In this document: positions 9,860-22,439 of the stretch, in pieces
How the letters are laid out: every line of letters begins with the position of its first letter
Position numbering within the stretch: the stretch's first letter is position 1
Source: Nothopassalora personata
Taxonomy: Eukaryota; Ascomycota; Dothideomycetes; Mycosphaerellales; Mycosphaerellaceae
Assembly (NCBI GenBank): GCA_033816765.1
Contig: CM066290.1
Coordinates: 3,658,001-3,722,000 of the forward strand
Direction of reading: 5' to 3'
Length of the DNA stretch: 64,000 bases
The notes under the pieces: model-generated
Database searches by the model: none
What the model saw: the letters and a program-made list of their open reading frames with translations, nothing else
Told to the model about the DNA's origin: nothing
Program-made: the position numbers and the translations under genes

Positions 9860-10214
9860 TTATTTTAGTAGTTAATAAGGGGGGATATTAAGTTTACACC
9901 CGGTAGCGTATTAGTATCTAGTTTGTAAGGTTAAAATTACGGTTTAAGGTCTAAGGTTCACGGTTAAGGTTATTACTTAAGGTTAAGGTTTAAGATTAAG
10001 GTTTACGGTTAAGGTCGACTAAGGTCGAAAACACTTAAGGTCTAAGGTATTTAGTAATAATTACGGTTACAAGGTCCTATTAAGTAATAATAACTATTAT
10101 TAGCACATTCTAAAGTAAGCACTACGTAACAATAGATACGGCTACATTACTAGAAAAACTTAGTACCTTTACCGACATAGGTAGAGGCTACGAACAGCCT
10201 ATAAACCCCACGAA
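9860..10214. repeat. Leader with degenerate TTAAGG-type tandem repeat
   Basis: Untranslated leader of the large element. About 9925-10080 is built of degenerate 6-7 bp units around GGTTAAGG/GGTTTAAGG/GGTCTAAGG. It is not the canonical fungal telomere TTAGGG. No primer-binding site was recognised. Confidence 0.5.
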
Positions 10215-12620
10215 ATGGAAGGGGTCTATAGGGATTCTATCCCTTATAAGGGGATAGAGGAATCGGAGGAAGGGGAAACACCTAAATCTAGTAAAGAAGG
10301 GAGAAGCGGAACTAACTCCGCTAAATTAGGTATAGGTGTAGGAACGAATAGCACAATTAGAATAGATGCTATAACTGCCCTCTTTAGACGATTAGTAGTA
10401 GTAATAGAAAACGCTAGCCCTCGCTTTCTACCTCTAGGAGGTGCTAAGAATCCGTTCTTTAATAGCACTAATACTACTAAGTTCTAGGAGCGGTTTAGCG
10501 ACCTAATAGACTAGTATCCGCCTCGGGCATCTATTAAGAAGGATGATTTCTAGGGTAGGTTTAAGCGTAATTACGAAACTACTATCCGGCGCGTAGTTAT
10601 AAGACTGCCTAGGTAGCTTACTAATAAGGCACGTTTTAGGAGGGCGTTCTTATTAGAGTTCTTAAGGTTTAACGCCTACTAGATGTTAGGGAGTCGGGAA
10701 TATCTTAAGGAGATTATTAGGGCGTAGTAAGGTAAGAGGCCCGAAGAATAGGATGTAAAGGAATTTATCCGCCTATTTATATCCTTAAGTGACCTAATTA
10801 AACCTAAGGATTTAGATAATAGCTCCCGGAGTCGCCTCCTCCTTTAGGGATTACTAGAGGCAGTCGCGAAAGCGGTCTATAAGGCTTACGGGCTTCACCT
10901 AAAGCAACCTAAGAAGTTTAGGGACTTTTAGAGGATCCTCGATAAAGCTACTAGTATCGTAGATAGTAAGGAGGGATAGAAAGCTATATATATAGATTTC
11001 CCTCTTACTTTACCTTAGCTATACCGCTTAGTCGTAAAGCAAATGCCGCGCCTTAAGCCTAAGATTAACACGCTTAAGAAGGCTACCTCTAGGACTATTA
11101 TTAATAATAACCTAATCTAGAAGGTAGCTAAAATGAGCATACGTACATACTAGCGCGGTCGCGTCGCGGACGCGGGTACCTTCTACCCGAGCGAGAATTA
11201 ACGCTCTATATAACCGGAGAGGCACAACCTAGACACTAAACTATAGGTTTACGTAATGTAGCGTCCCCTATCCTAGAATCGCGAATAGTCTAAAGCGATA
11301 GATAGTTATTACTACAACTATAGCAGTTCGAAGTACTTGGCTAGTAATTGTAGGGCGATAAGGTCCTTAATATCCCGGGGCTACGTATACCTCGCCCTAA
11401 ACAACTAGTAGTATCTAGGGAAAGAAGGCGATCTACGTCCTACTAAGTTTAACTTTCGGAGGGACTATAGTAAACCGAAACTGCTCTATATGCTTCCTCT
11501 ACTCGAAGAACATTATAGACCGATCGAGTTTAATAACTAGTATAAGATTCCTGCACTACGTAAGTAATAGATAGGTAGGGACTATACTAGGGTAACTAAG
11601 GTTACGCCTCCTAATTATTCTAAGCCCCCTCCTAACTTTAGGTATTTAATAGAGTATAGCCCTTAGGACGCACGGTCTAGCTAAACGGAGAAGGCTACTA
11701 GGATATATTAGGTCTTATTCGGAGAAAGTAAAGCGGAGTAGGCGATCGACTTAGGCGAACTTAACGAGGTATCTACCTATCCTATGTAGTCTAACAAAGT
11801 GAAAGGGAAGGCACCCGTAGGCATTCTAAAGAATCCGTACCCAAGGACCCGGTCCTTAGCCTAGGATCTATAAGCCCGAGCTAAGGCTACTAAGAAAGTT
11901 CGCCTTTAATTAGAATAGGAGATCCGGTAAGCTAAGATTAACTAGTAGGGGGTTAAAATAATTAACGAAGTTAGTACTTAAATAAGCGAAACTTAATTAT
12001 TAGCTAAATCCGGAGTAACCCTAGGAAGGGGAAATAATGCCTAAGTAAATAAACTAGGGAACGATGCTAATAAAGGACTGCCTAAGGATATGCCTATTAG
12101 TCCCGTAAACACCCCCTTTGCATAAAGGAAGCGTATATAGAATACTAAGACTATAAGGATTAATAACTACGTCCGACAATATAGTTTAGCTAGTAATAGC
12201 CCGGTTATAAAGGAAGAGGGTATTATCTACTAGATTAATTAGATCCTCTAGACGACGTTTCCTAATGTAAATGCCTAGGATTAGTTTCGATATAGTCGCT
12301 AGTTCGAGGCTGCCCTCTTTGGTCGCGTTACTAACACCCCCGCTCTTTAGGAGAAGGTCGCTATAGTACGACGTCTTATAGGAAAGGACCCTAAGGTTCG
12401 CACTAGATAAGTAGTTACCTATAAAGATAAACCTAAGTATAATAAGGAGGTCTTCCGCGAAGATAGTTAGGCCTAGTATGTCGGAGTGTATTTAACTATA
12501 CTTTACTCTAAGGGTGCGGTCCCTACTACTAAGCTATATAAGGACGTTAAGAAAATCGGACTCTCTAGTGTCCTTAACAACTTTACTATAGTCCCTAGTC
12601 CTTAAGTAGTAGCGGAGTTT
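10215..12620 (+). pseudogene. RIPed gag region of the large LTR element
   Basis: Starts with an open 90-codon stretch (10215-10487) and continues as a TAG-broken frame with retained gag-like character. Examples are FRRAFLLEFLRFNAY near 10640 and EFIRLFISLSDLIKPKDL near 10770. The region between about 11150 and 12600 is harder to follow and no zinc knuckle was found. It would encode the capsid protein. Assignment rests on position between the leader and protease; the start is the first ATG after the leader. Confidence 0.55.
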
Positions 12621-12629
12621 AGGATAAAC

Positions 12630-13030
12630 AAGAACTAGATTAGGTGTCTAATTAATAAGGGTTCCGAGGTGAATATTATCGGCTAGAGGAACGCTTATAG
12701 GTTTAGGTTACTAGTAATGTCGAGTACTTAGCTTACCTTTCGAGGTGCTAGAGGGCGGGCCTAGTTTAAAGGTGTTATAGGCAATTTAGATATTTAGGTA
12801 TTTAGGGTTTACTACTAAGTAGACATGTTTATCTCCTCGGATCTAAACTTACTAACAATCCTAGGACGTCCGTAGGCCCGTAAGGTGCGGCTTACTGCCC
12901 GTAACTGCGATAATAGTTTATAGGAGGGGACTATTACTAGCCGTAAAGGTAAAAGTGTTATGTTTACTACCCTAGTTAGCTCGGATAGGTAGAAGACCCT
13001 TTAAGAACTATTAAAAGCGTCGGGAAATAG
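12630..13030 (+). pseudogene. RIPed aspartic protease region of the large element
   Basis: The frame carries NKGSEVNIIGWRNAYRFRL-like sequence near 12655-12710 (one residue shown is a TAG). This corresponds to the D-S/T-G core of gypsy proteases of the DSGSEVNLI type, with the catalytic Asp apparently lost. A second conserved stretch (LTILGRPWARKVRL-like) follows near 12850. It lies just before RT, as expected for a gypsy order. Confidence 0.55.
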
Positions 13031-13134
13031 AAGGGTAGGTTAAGTTACGGCGCTTAACCTACCGATTTACTAAAGCCGGGTTTAATAAAATTAGTAAGGT
13101 TCTCGCACTATCTCGGAGAAACCTCGGACTTTAA

Positions 13135-13158
13135 TTTACCGGTCCCGGGACCGGTAAA
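13135..13158. repeat. Perfect 24-bp GC-rich palindrome between PR and RT
   Basis: TTTACCGGTCCC followed by its exact reverse complement, in AT-rich RIPed sequence. The same palindrome occurs at 22125-22150 and, shorter, in both LTRs (9767-9782, 35361-35374). Confidence 0.9.
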
Positions 13159-13479
13159 TAGCTATAGTAAGGAAAACGGATACGACTACGATACGACGCA
13201 TCTATAGGAACCCGGCAAGGCTCTAACGCCTAGTAACCATTTAGCTTACTTATTAGGATTGCTTAGGACTACTAGAGTAAAGGAACGAGTTATAGAAATT
13301 AGAATAGGCGCGTTTAAGGGAGATTCTATTACTAACGTTTATTTAGTTTAAGGGGATTAGCCCTTCGAGATCCTAAGGCAATCTACATTAAATACTTAGG
13401 CACGGAAGCAATAAGTAGGCTAACATATAGCTAATATTAGGATGCCGTAGGTCTTTACGATATATAAGCGTAAGGCGGA

Positions 13480-14606
13480 TAAGAAGAAGCTAGTAGACGC
13501 GAGCGTTTACGAACGCCTAGAATTACGAGTTAAGGGAGATATAGAATAGAAGCGTAGGGCACTATACCTAGAATCTAAGATGCCTAAAGGACAAGGTCCA
13601 TTTGATAGGAAGTACTTAACTAAGAAATTCTTAAGTATTAAGCGAGGTAGCCGGATTACGCTAGAACGACTTACCTTAATTAAGGTTAGCATTAAGCTAT
13701 TGCTAATAGAAAGGGCCTTATTCGATGAGATGCTCTATAACCGGGAGGCAGTCCTCGCTTAGGATTTTAGTTATATAAGGCAAATTAGGCACGACGTTAT
13801 GCTACCTTAGAAGATTAACACGGTCCCTTATAGGCTATAGTAGGCACGTCCTATCCTATTGCACCTAAGTCTTAGGGCAATTGTTAAGCGCATAATTAGA
13901 GCCCGGATTAAGAACAACATCCTAGAATACTTATAAGGGGCATATTCTAATAGCTAGTTCCTAGTCGTAAAGAAGGTTAATGCCTCTAGAAGCGATGTGC
14001 CATATCGGTTAATTAACTTAGCTATGCTCCTAAATAAGGTTACTATACGCGATGCTAACATTCCACCGGACACGGATAGCTTCTTAGAGGATTTTGCCGG
14101 GTGCCGAGTCGCTTCACTTATAGACCTATTTTTAGGTTATAATTAGATTACTTTAGATAAGTCCTACCGGGACTTAATAGCCTTTATAACCCCTCTTAGC
14201 CTAGTACGTAACACGACTCTACCTTAAGGAGCTACTAATTTAGTTACTTAGTTCGTGCGTGCGGTAATAAAGATTCTACTTAATTATATCTCGCATCGAG
14301 CGAAGCCGTTTCTCGATAATATCGGTATTAAGGGACTAACTAAGGACTATAGGAATGCCGAAGTAGAGCCTAGGTTAAGGAAATAGGTCGTTAAGCACAT
14401 CGTTTCCCTAGATCTAGTTCTTACTAACCTAGAAAGAGCTAGTGCGGTAGTTACTAGAGGCAAATCCTAATAGTTATACGAAAAGCTTAAGATTATTAGG
14501 TACGTTACTAGCCCGGATAGTCGCTATCCTAACCTAAAGGTTGTAGCTAAGATCCTAGATTAGCCTACGCCTACCTATATTAAGGAGGTCCGCACCTATA
14601 TAGGGC
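13480..14606 (+). pseudogene. RIPed reverse transcriptase of the large element, 5' part
   Basis: TAG-broken gypsy-type RT. Recognisable blocks are FLVVKKVNA (about 13960), YRLINLAMLLNKVTIRDANIPP (about 14005, shown in part), FAGCRVASLIDLF, TTLP-GATN and FLDNIGIKG (about 14310), the last at the place of the YxDD box. A small open stretch at 13580-13762 precedes it. The gene is interrupted at about 14607 by another gypsy and resumes at about 19770 with RNase H. Confidence 0.7.
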
Positions 14607-17600
14607 AGTCGAAAGCTAGAACTAGGAGATAAAGAAGTACTAGTAAAGGGGTAGAACGTAGTTAAGAGTTCTATAAATAGGAATCTTATATATACTAACG
14701 TACTCCTAAACGAAAGTTACGGAACGTTTACCCTTATCGATAAAGGATGTATATACTACGCTACAATTAACGGAGACTTAGCGAAAGGCCTCGGTCTCAC
14801 GTATGTTAGTAACGAGAGCCGTAAGGCTATAGGGTTTACGAAGGCGATACGGAACTCGATCGAAGGAGTAGTCGCCTTCCGCATAGAAATTACCGGGATC
14901 TACTAGGTGGTTTATGCTTATGTCGTGCCTAATCTAGACTTTCCTATAATTCTAGGGAACCTATAGAAGGCGCATAATTAGATCCGGACCGCGCCTAAAA
15001 AGCGCCGGTACTACTATAGCTTAGTAAAGAAATAGGTACCCGAAGGACGTAACTACGAAGAACACGAGTCGGGTAAGCGTTTCGCTACGATTGCCGCGGC
15101 AACCGTAGAAGATATTAAGAAAGCCCTTAGTAAGAAGGAGCCGCCTACGCGAGAGGAACTTAAGAAGGGCTTACCTCTAGAACTTTAGGATATGTTACCG
15201 CTGTTTTCTACTAGGGAAGCTAATAAGCTAGCTCCGTACCGCGGCGACCTTAACTATAAGATCGAGATACGGACGAAAGCCGACGGAAGCCCGGAACCAT
15301 TACCCTAGGGACCGCTCTATAGCATGTCTAAAGACGAGCTACTTATCCTCCGGAAGTTACTAACGGAACTATAGCGTAAGGGTTACATTCGCTCTTCGAC
15401 CTTAGAAGCGGCGGCTCCCGTCTTATTCGTAAGGAAGCCCGGGGGAGGACTTAGGTTCTACTATGATTATAGAGCATTAAACTCGATTACTAAGTAGGAC
15501 CGTTATCCGCTACTATTAATCCCGGAAACTATTCGGAACCTAACGGGCGCTAGATAGATTACGAAGGTAGACGTTGTTACCGCATTCCACTACCTTCGGA
15601 TAGCTCGAGGCGAAGAGTATAAGACGGCTTTTTGAACTAGATTTGGTCTATAGGAGTGGCTAGTATGTCCGTTTGGTTTGTCCGGGGCCCCTATAACATT
15701 CTAGCGGTACATTAAAGACAATGTGAGTAGATTGATGTATTAAGAGAGATCTACGAAGTCGCGAGAAAGTAAGATAAGCTAAGAAAAGTAGGTACCTTAG
15801 GTAGCTAGGGCCTTAGCATCTAAGAAGTGCTTAGGACAAGCATTAAGTATTAACAGTTTATTACGGGACTACCTAGACGACTTTACATCGGCCTACGCTA
15901 ACGACGTCGTTATTTACTCCGACGGAACAAAAAAGGACTATTTCTAGAAGGTTCGTATCGTGCTCTAGAAGCTTTAGGACGGAGGCCTTTTCCTAGATCT
16001 AGGGAAGTATAAGTTCGTATAGAAGAAGGTTAAGTACCTCGGGTTTATTATACATGCCGACGGGATAGGAGTAGGACCCGACCCCGAGAAGGTAGTAGTA
16101 GTAAAGGACTAGAAGGCACTAGTTACCTAGAAGGAAGTGCGGCGTTTCTTAGGCTTCGCGAACTACTACCGGATATTTATTCTAAACTATTCGAAGCTTG
16201 CCGAGCCCTTAACGTCGCTAACCGGCAAGAACAAGGTGTTTTCCTAGGGAGATCGTTAGGCTAATGCGTTTAAGTCCCTAAAGGATAAGTACTATAAAGC
16301 ACTAGTTTTAGCCTACTAGAACCCGGAGCTCCCTACCTTTTTAGAGACGGACTGCAGCGGCTTTACGCTTAGAGGCGCCCTCCTATAAGAAAAGGACGGA
16401 GTCGTAAAACTAGTAGGATTCTACTCGAAGAAGCTTAATAAGGCTAAGATTAACTACGACATTCACGATAAGGAGATACTCGCGGTAGTGTCCTATCTTA
16501 AAGAATAGGCTCCCGAGTTAAAAACATGTAGGCCCTTTATAATCTAGACGGACTATAAGAACCTAGAATACTTTATAACGAAGAGACAGCTTTCCGAACG
16601 GTAGATCCGGTAGGTTAAGGAAGTTGTAAAATTCTAGTTTTTACTAGTGTATAGGCCGGGCACCGAGGCGATTATGCCGGACGCCCTTTCTCGAAGGGAG
16701 TAGGATACACTTAGGTAGGACGACAAGTTATTACGGTATCGCAGGTTTCTTAAACCGGACATCGTAAAGAATTAGCCGGGCTCGAAGGTAGTAGACGTTA
16801 GCTCGACTATAAAGGTTTCGTTAGTACGAATCTTAGCTACGCAGTTCAAAGGACTATCCGCTATAGAAGAGGCGGATTCACCGGGCGTACTATAGGGACC
16901 CTTCTAAGACTAAGAGCTAAACGACCTCTAGGAAAGAACTATCGAGAAGAATAGCACGTTCTAAGCGGTACACCGCGCGATTAAGGTAGGAGCGCGTTCA
17001 CTTCCTAGCGAGGTAAACTCAAGGTGTAAGTAGGTAACTATAGCATCGACCGTAACGGGTATCTTCGCTACCGCGGTAGGATTTAGGTGCCTAGAGCTCC
17101 TAGTTCTACGGAGTCCGACTATAAGGAGGCGGATATAGCGATTCTATAGAACGACACCCTTCGAACTAAGCTAATCTAATCCGTGCACGATTTACCGGTA
17201 TACGGCCACCCTAGCCGGGACTCTATAGTATCGATACTAAGTCGCAACTTCTACTAGCCCCTATAGTCTAAGTACGTAAGGCAGTTCTTAAGGAACTATA
17301 ACTACTACGGTAGGAATAAGGTGTAGAGAGAATAAAAACACGGCCTCCTACAACCCTTACCGGTCCCCGACCGATTCTTCTAGGAGATCTCGATGGATTT
17401 TATAACGGACATGCCCGAGTCGTAAGGGAATACTTACCTCTAGGTAATTAAGGATCGACTAAGCAAGACCGTCGTTTTAGAAGCGATACCTACTATAAAA
17501 GCCGAGGACTACGCTAAAAGGTTCTTAGACTACTAGGTAAGATACTACGGCCTCCCTTAAGCTATTACGAGTAACCGGGATACTAACTAGACGAGTACCT

Positions 17601-18470
17601 TCTAGAGGACCTTCTATCGTTTAACCGGTGTAAAATAGAGGCTTAGCTCCGCCTACTACCTATAAACCGACGGAGGCCCGGAACGGTTAAACTAGGAAGT
17701 CTAGGCTTACCTCCGTAACTACATTAACTATAAGCAGTCCGACTAGAAACGCTAGCTCCCCACGGCGCAACTTGCTCTAAACGCGCGGTATTACGCTAGG
17801 CTAGGAATAAGCCCCTTCTTCGCGGTATACGGATACGAGGCACTATTACCCGTTTAGTTATAACCGGACCTAGAGACCTCTTAGTTAGACGCCGCGTAAC
17901 GGGTAACGCTATTCGTAGAAAGGATATAAAGGATCACGGACCTGTATTAGGCGAGTATAGCGGAAGCCGCCTAAAAATAGGAGGACTACGCTAACCGGGA
18001 TAGGAAGCCCGCACTAATCTATCGTATAGGCGATAAAGTTTAGCTAGATCTACGTAACTATGTCACTATACGACTAAAGAAGAGCCTCGACTATAGACAC
18101 GCAAAGTATACGGTAGTAGAAGTGATCTTACCGTTGTCTATACGCTTGTCTAGGATCCCCGACGGGATCTACCCGGTCTTCTATCCTAACTTACTACGAC
18201 CTGTAAGCTAAGACCCCTTACCTAGATAGGAGATCGATAATAAACAGCCGGACCCTATAATAATTGAGTCTTACGAAGAGTAGCAGGTAGAAGAGATCCT
18301 TTACGCTAGAACTAAGGTTAGAGGTAGAGGCCGAGTACGTGAAGTCCTAGTAAAATAGACCGGATACTACAAGCCTACATAGGAACCATTAGGGTACCTC
18401 GCGGACATAGCAGCCGCGGATAACTTCGAGAAGAGATATAGTAACCTAATAACGCATAACGGACCGAAGG
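14607..18470 (+). pseudogene. RIPed gypsy pol nested in the large element
   Basis: PR-RT-RH-IN-chromodomain in order: protease-like FTLIDKGC (about 14725), RT entry (PEPLPWGPLYSMSKDE-like, about 15290), [19 protein letters not shown] (about 15395), active-site region AYANDVVIYSDG (about 15895), RNase H (INYDIHDKEILAVV, about 16450), integrase with MDFITDMPES (about 17392), chromodomain (VLVKWTGYYKPTWEP-like, about 18345). TAG stops replace Trp/Gln throughout. RT carries a 135-nt in-frame insert (15723-15857). Sequence near the left junction (14570-14606) recurs at 19732-19770, placing the insertion within the host element's RT/RNase H. Confidence 0.8.
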
Positions 18471-19731
18471 AGGCATAGGATACGAACAGAAGGGGGAGAA
18501 GGCGAAAAGGTAAGGATTACTAGAGATTTAGCGTAGATATAGGCGTTTAGGAAAAGGTAGGCGTTCTTTTAGGTTAGGGAGTCTTTTTAGGAGATAGAGA
18601 GAAGTAAGAAGGCATAGGTAAGTTTAAGAGCGTTTCATTTTAGCGGCGTCCGCCGTAAAAGCAGCGGAGCCCGATCCCTTTCGAGATAGCTACATACTAT
18701 AATAGCCCGGTCGCGGCCCGCGCGAAAGACGAGGGTGCCCGAAGGCTAGTTAGTAGAGGCTAAGGCCTAACGCACGCGGCGCTAGCCTAGCTAGAGGTCG
18801 CGTAGGGCGCCCCCGGGACTAAGAGGTCGGTTAGCGATAGTTTTATAACGGGGCCCGCGGTACATACATGTCCTCGCAATGCTTATGATTAGTGTTGTAG
18901 GCCTAGTAGGCGCGCGCGGTTACGCCCTAACGATAATTAGCGGACCCCGATAAGAATAGGACGAGGACCGGTACTTATATACTAGGAGACGCAGTCTACG
19001 CTAGTAGAGGCGTAGGGGACGTAGTAGATGCGGCGTTAGGACATTTTATGCTAGGCTCCGGTTAGAACGTTTCGGTCTCCGTAGGAATTTATTCGGACTT
19101 ACTTAATAGTATTAATAGAAGATATAGTAGTAGTGGTTTCTATTTACGGCATACTATTAGTATCTATCGGAACCCGTAGGGACAATGTCGTCTCCCTAAG
19201 CAATAGGCATAAGATTCGCGAATATGCCCCTAAGGCTAGAGACGCTTAGCTAGGGGGAGGGGGAGGGGCGACTTACGCGTACGGTAGGTAATAAGGAAAG
19301 GAAAGAAAAGAAAAAAGAGAACGAGAACCTAAAGATATGTTCTACGCTCCTATTATTCACATGTAACAATAGCTATTGTCACTTAATAGACAATAGTAAA
19401 CCTTACACTTACCTAGGTAATAATACTTTATCTCGGCGTCGGCGGGGCTAGACAATAAGGAAGAGAAGCTCGGGCACTTCCTATTGCGAGCCTAACGAGA
19501 ACACCTGGGACAATAGGCTCTAGGGCGGAGCTATAACTAGGGGCGGCGGAGGAGGAAGGGGGGGGGGTAGTATAAGGGGCGGGCCCCTGTTTCTTAGCAT
19601 AGGCTACGCCTATGCGTTCGGATTGCTTTTCGACACCTTTTCTTCGGACAGCTTATGACTTTCCCTTTCTTCTATATCGAACTTATTATAAACTTTATAG
19701 AACTTTAGTGTATACGTCGTTTACCCGTAAC
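18471..19731 (+). repeat. 3' non-coding region and probable LTR of the nested gypsy
   Basis: No ORF. Begins after the chromodomain with a purine-rich run (AGAAGGGGGAGAAGGCG near 18489) and ends CCGTAACA, a plausible LTR end, where host sequence resumes. It contains short ACAATAG/CTATTGT repeats (about 19366-19395) and a G-rich run (about 19550-19570). The LTR start is not resolved and no matching 5' LTR was seen at the left junction. Confidence 0.45.
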
Positions 19732-19769
19732 ACTACCTATATTAAGGAGGTCCGTACCTATATAGGGCT

Positions 19770-22000
19770 GTATATATACTTCCGGATATAGATTCCCTAG
19801 TTCGTCATTATCGCTCGACTAATATATAAACTACTAAAGAAGGACGCCGAGTTCACCTAGATAGAAAATAAGCAGTTCTTAAAAGAAGAGGTTACTAGAT
19901 ACCTTATGTAGGCTCTAGCCTTAGTTACCCTCTACTACTTACCTAGTACTAGGTCTATCTTTATCTTAGTTAATGCTAGCGGTACTAGATAGGGATGTAT
20001 CGTTTCTTAAGAATTAATAGACAGTACCCGACGGCGTTACCCGGTACGGTATAAGAGTAGAATCTAGAACGCGTTAGAATCTAGATATAATGCTAGTAAG
20101 CGGGAATGCCTTAGGGTCCTTAAGGGGCTTAAGAAGATCTAGAGATATATTACTAGCGTTAATTTTATCCTTAAGGTTAATACTAAGACACTTATATAGT
20201 AGCTTAACCGGCCGGCTTCGGACCTACCGAACTCGGTAATAGTCCGGTAGGTCGTATAGATTAGGTTATTTACGTTCGAGGTAAAGCACGTTACGGGGAC
20301 TAGGTACACTAGCCTAGATGCCCTGTCTCGTAGGCCCTCTACACCTTAGGAACCTAGGGAAGCTAACGAAGACGAAGTCGACTAGATGATTAATAATAAG
20401 CTATTCGGGTACCCGGAGCCGGTCGATACCTATCCGGTTAAAATCTAGAAAACATGCTATCTCGGGGACTAATATTCTAAGGGCTCTTAGTAGCTTACTT
20501 AGGTTATAGAAACTAGGACCCGGCCCGATAGTATTACCCGTACTAAGTATCGGTGGCTAGTGAAAAAGAGCGTTAACTTCTTTATCCGAGACTAATTGCT
20601 ATTCTTCTAGAAGCGCCGAGGAGTACCGTTATAACTTGTAATTAACGATAATAAGGCTTAGAAGGAAATCGTTATAGAATACTATAAAGACACGGTTATC
20701 GCAGCGCTAAGGTTATATATAACCTTATTTCCGATCGGTATTACTAGGACGGGTACTTCGCCGATGTCTCTACGTAGGTTTAAAGTTATGCTCCTTATAG
20801 GTTTCGCGAAGGTAACTAGCGCGCTAGTAAGCTTCACTTATCGAGCCCTTAGGTTATTAGTAAGAAGTAGTACTCGGACCCCGTCTAGGTGTATAAAAAT
20901 AGATACCTCCTAGTTACGCGCGAAGCACTTAGTAACTAGATCGAGGCTAGAGTAATAAAGGCACCCCCTAGCTCTAAGACGGTTGCTAAGTTTCTATACG
21001 AAGATGTCTTCTATAGGCACGGCTACTATACTAAAATTGTGCTTAATAACGCTACGGTTTATGCGGCTAAGGTTAAGCGGTTACTCGTAGGACTTAGTGT
21101 TCGAAGGATCCGAATATTACCGTACTATTCGTAGTCTAATACTCCGGTCGAGGTTAGGCACCGTCTGATTCTTATAGCGTTAGCAAAGCTTATAAGGAAC
21201 ATATACCGCGGATAGAAGCAATAGGTACCCGCTGTATTATAGGCTAATAGGACCACGACCTATCGTACTACTAGAATAACGCTAGCTTAGGTCCTATATA
21301 GCTATCGCACGATTCTACCAATTGAGGTTAAGTACCTAACGTAGGCAAATTATTAATAGGGATCGGTAAGAACGACTAAGGACCTGCTTACTATACGTGC
21401 GCGTTAACTCTAGGCTCGAGACCTTAGTTTAGAAGAGTTACATACTCGAAGGAAGCGACTAAGAGAACTTAGTAAGGACTACTTTAACTCTTACCGGAAT
21501 ATTAACTTTATTAGTTTCTAGAAGGGCGACCTTATTATAAGATTCGATAAGCTATATAAGGATAACTTCTTACGTAAGATCGGTTACCGATAGTAAGGTC
21601 TATATCGGGTGTCTAGTGTCTCTAGGGAATTTAGTACCTATATTCTTAAGGAGCTTAATAGCACGCTAATAAAGGGTGTTTAGGCACGGGAAAACCTTAA
21701 GCTAGTTCCTAAGCTTCGCCCGGATAACATAGGAGTACTAGGCTTAGATAATGGGATCGATCTCGTAATAGGAGAGGGAGAAGTCGCTAATAGCGTCGCT
21801 AATAGCGAAGATAGTAGTAATTCGAACGAGATCGAGCCTATCGCCGACGAAGACGTACTACCTATAGGAGTTAACGAAAGGGGATCGGATCCTAAACCGG
21901 AATCTAAGAAGCTATAGGTTAGGCCTTATAACCTTTCTATAGCCGAAATTTTATAGTTTAGTAGGATCGAGGCTAAGAACTAATTAGTTAGTAATAGCGT
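19770..22000 (+). pseudogene. RIPed RNase H-integrase of the large element
   Basis: Continues the RT of 13480-14606. RNase H-like sequence occurs at 19770-20330 (TRSIFILVNASGTRWGCIVS-like at about 19950). Integrase follows, with EDVFYRHGYYTKIVLNNATV (about 21000), an ALWADRTTT-like block (about 21240) and TILPIEVKYLTW-like sequence (about 21310). These match the order of fungal gypsy integrases; the second catalytic Asp region now reads LNN. An acidic tail follows (about 21770-21860). All stops are TAG/TAA. Confidence 0.65.
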
Positions 22001-22124
22001 ACGGAGTTCACTTCCCTTAGGCATGTGTTACGTATACTCTTTAGTTTATTAAGCTAATTCGGTTATCTAGACTTTACTTTATAGGATGTTCTTACCTTAG
22101 TTAGGCCTTAGTTAGTAGAGTTAC

Positions 22125-22150
22125 ATTTACCGGTCCCGGGACCGGTAAAT
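22125..22150. repeat. Perfect 26-bp GC-rich palindrome after integrase
   Basis: ATTTACCGGTCCC and its exact reverse complement. It marks the border between the pol relic and the extra ORF region, and is the longest of four related palindromes in this element. Confidence 0.9.
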
Positions 22151-22439
22151 TAGATTACGTAATAGTATAGCATACCTCTACCGAATACTTACCTAGGTAG
22201 TTACTAGTACTGGTTTTCGGTTATATGTAGGGTTATCGGACCTTTAGTATAACCTTAATAGCACTACTCTTACTACTTATAAGACCGGTCTTAGTACTAC
22301 TACCTTATAACGGTTATAGGGACATACGCTACGAGGCATACTTAAGCGTAGCTCTCTACCTACTACTTCCTCTCTTTTTCTTTAAACACTATCTACACTA
22401 CTATATCCTTACTAACTACTAATATATCTATCTACTACT

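Noticed and set aside
9925..10080. Telomeric or subtelomeric repeat
   Set aside because: Units are TTAAGG-like and degenerate, lie inside an LTR element leader, and do not match TTAGGG.
15723..15856. Calling a spliceosomal intron in RT
   Set aside because: Splice-like ends exist but splicing would break the frame; reported only as an insert.
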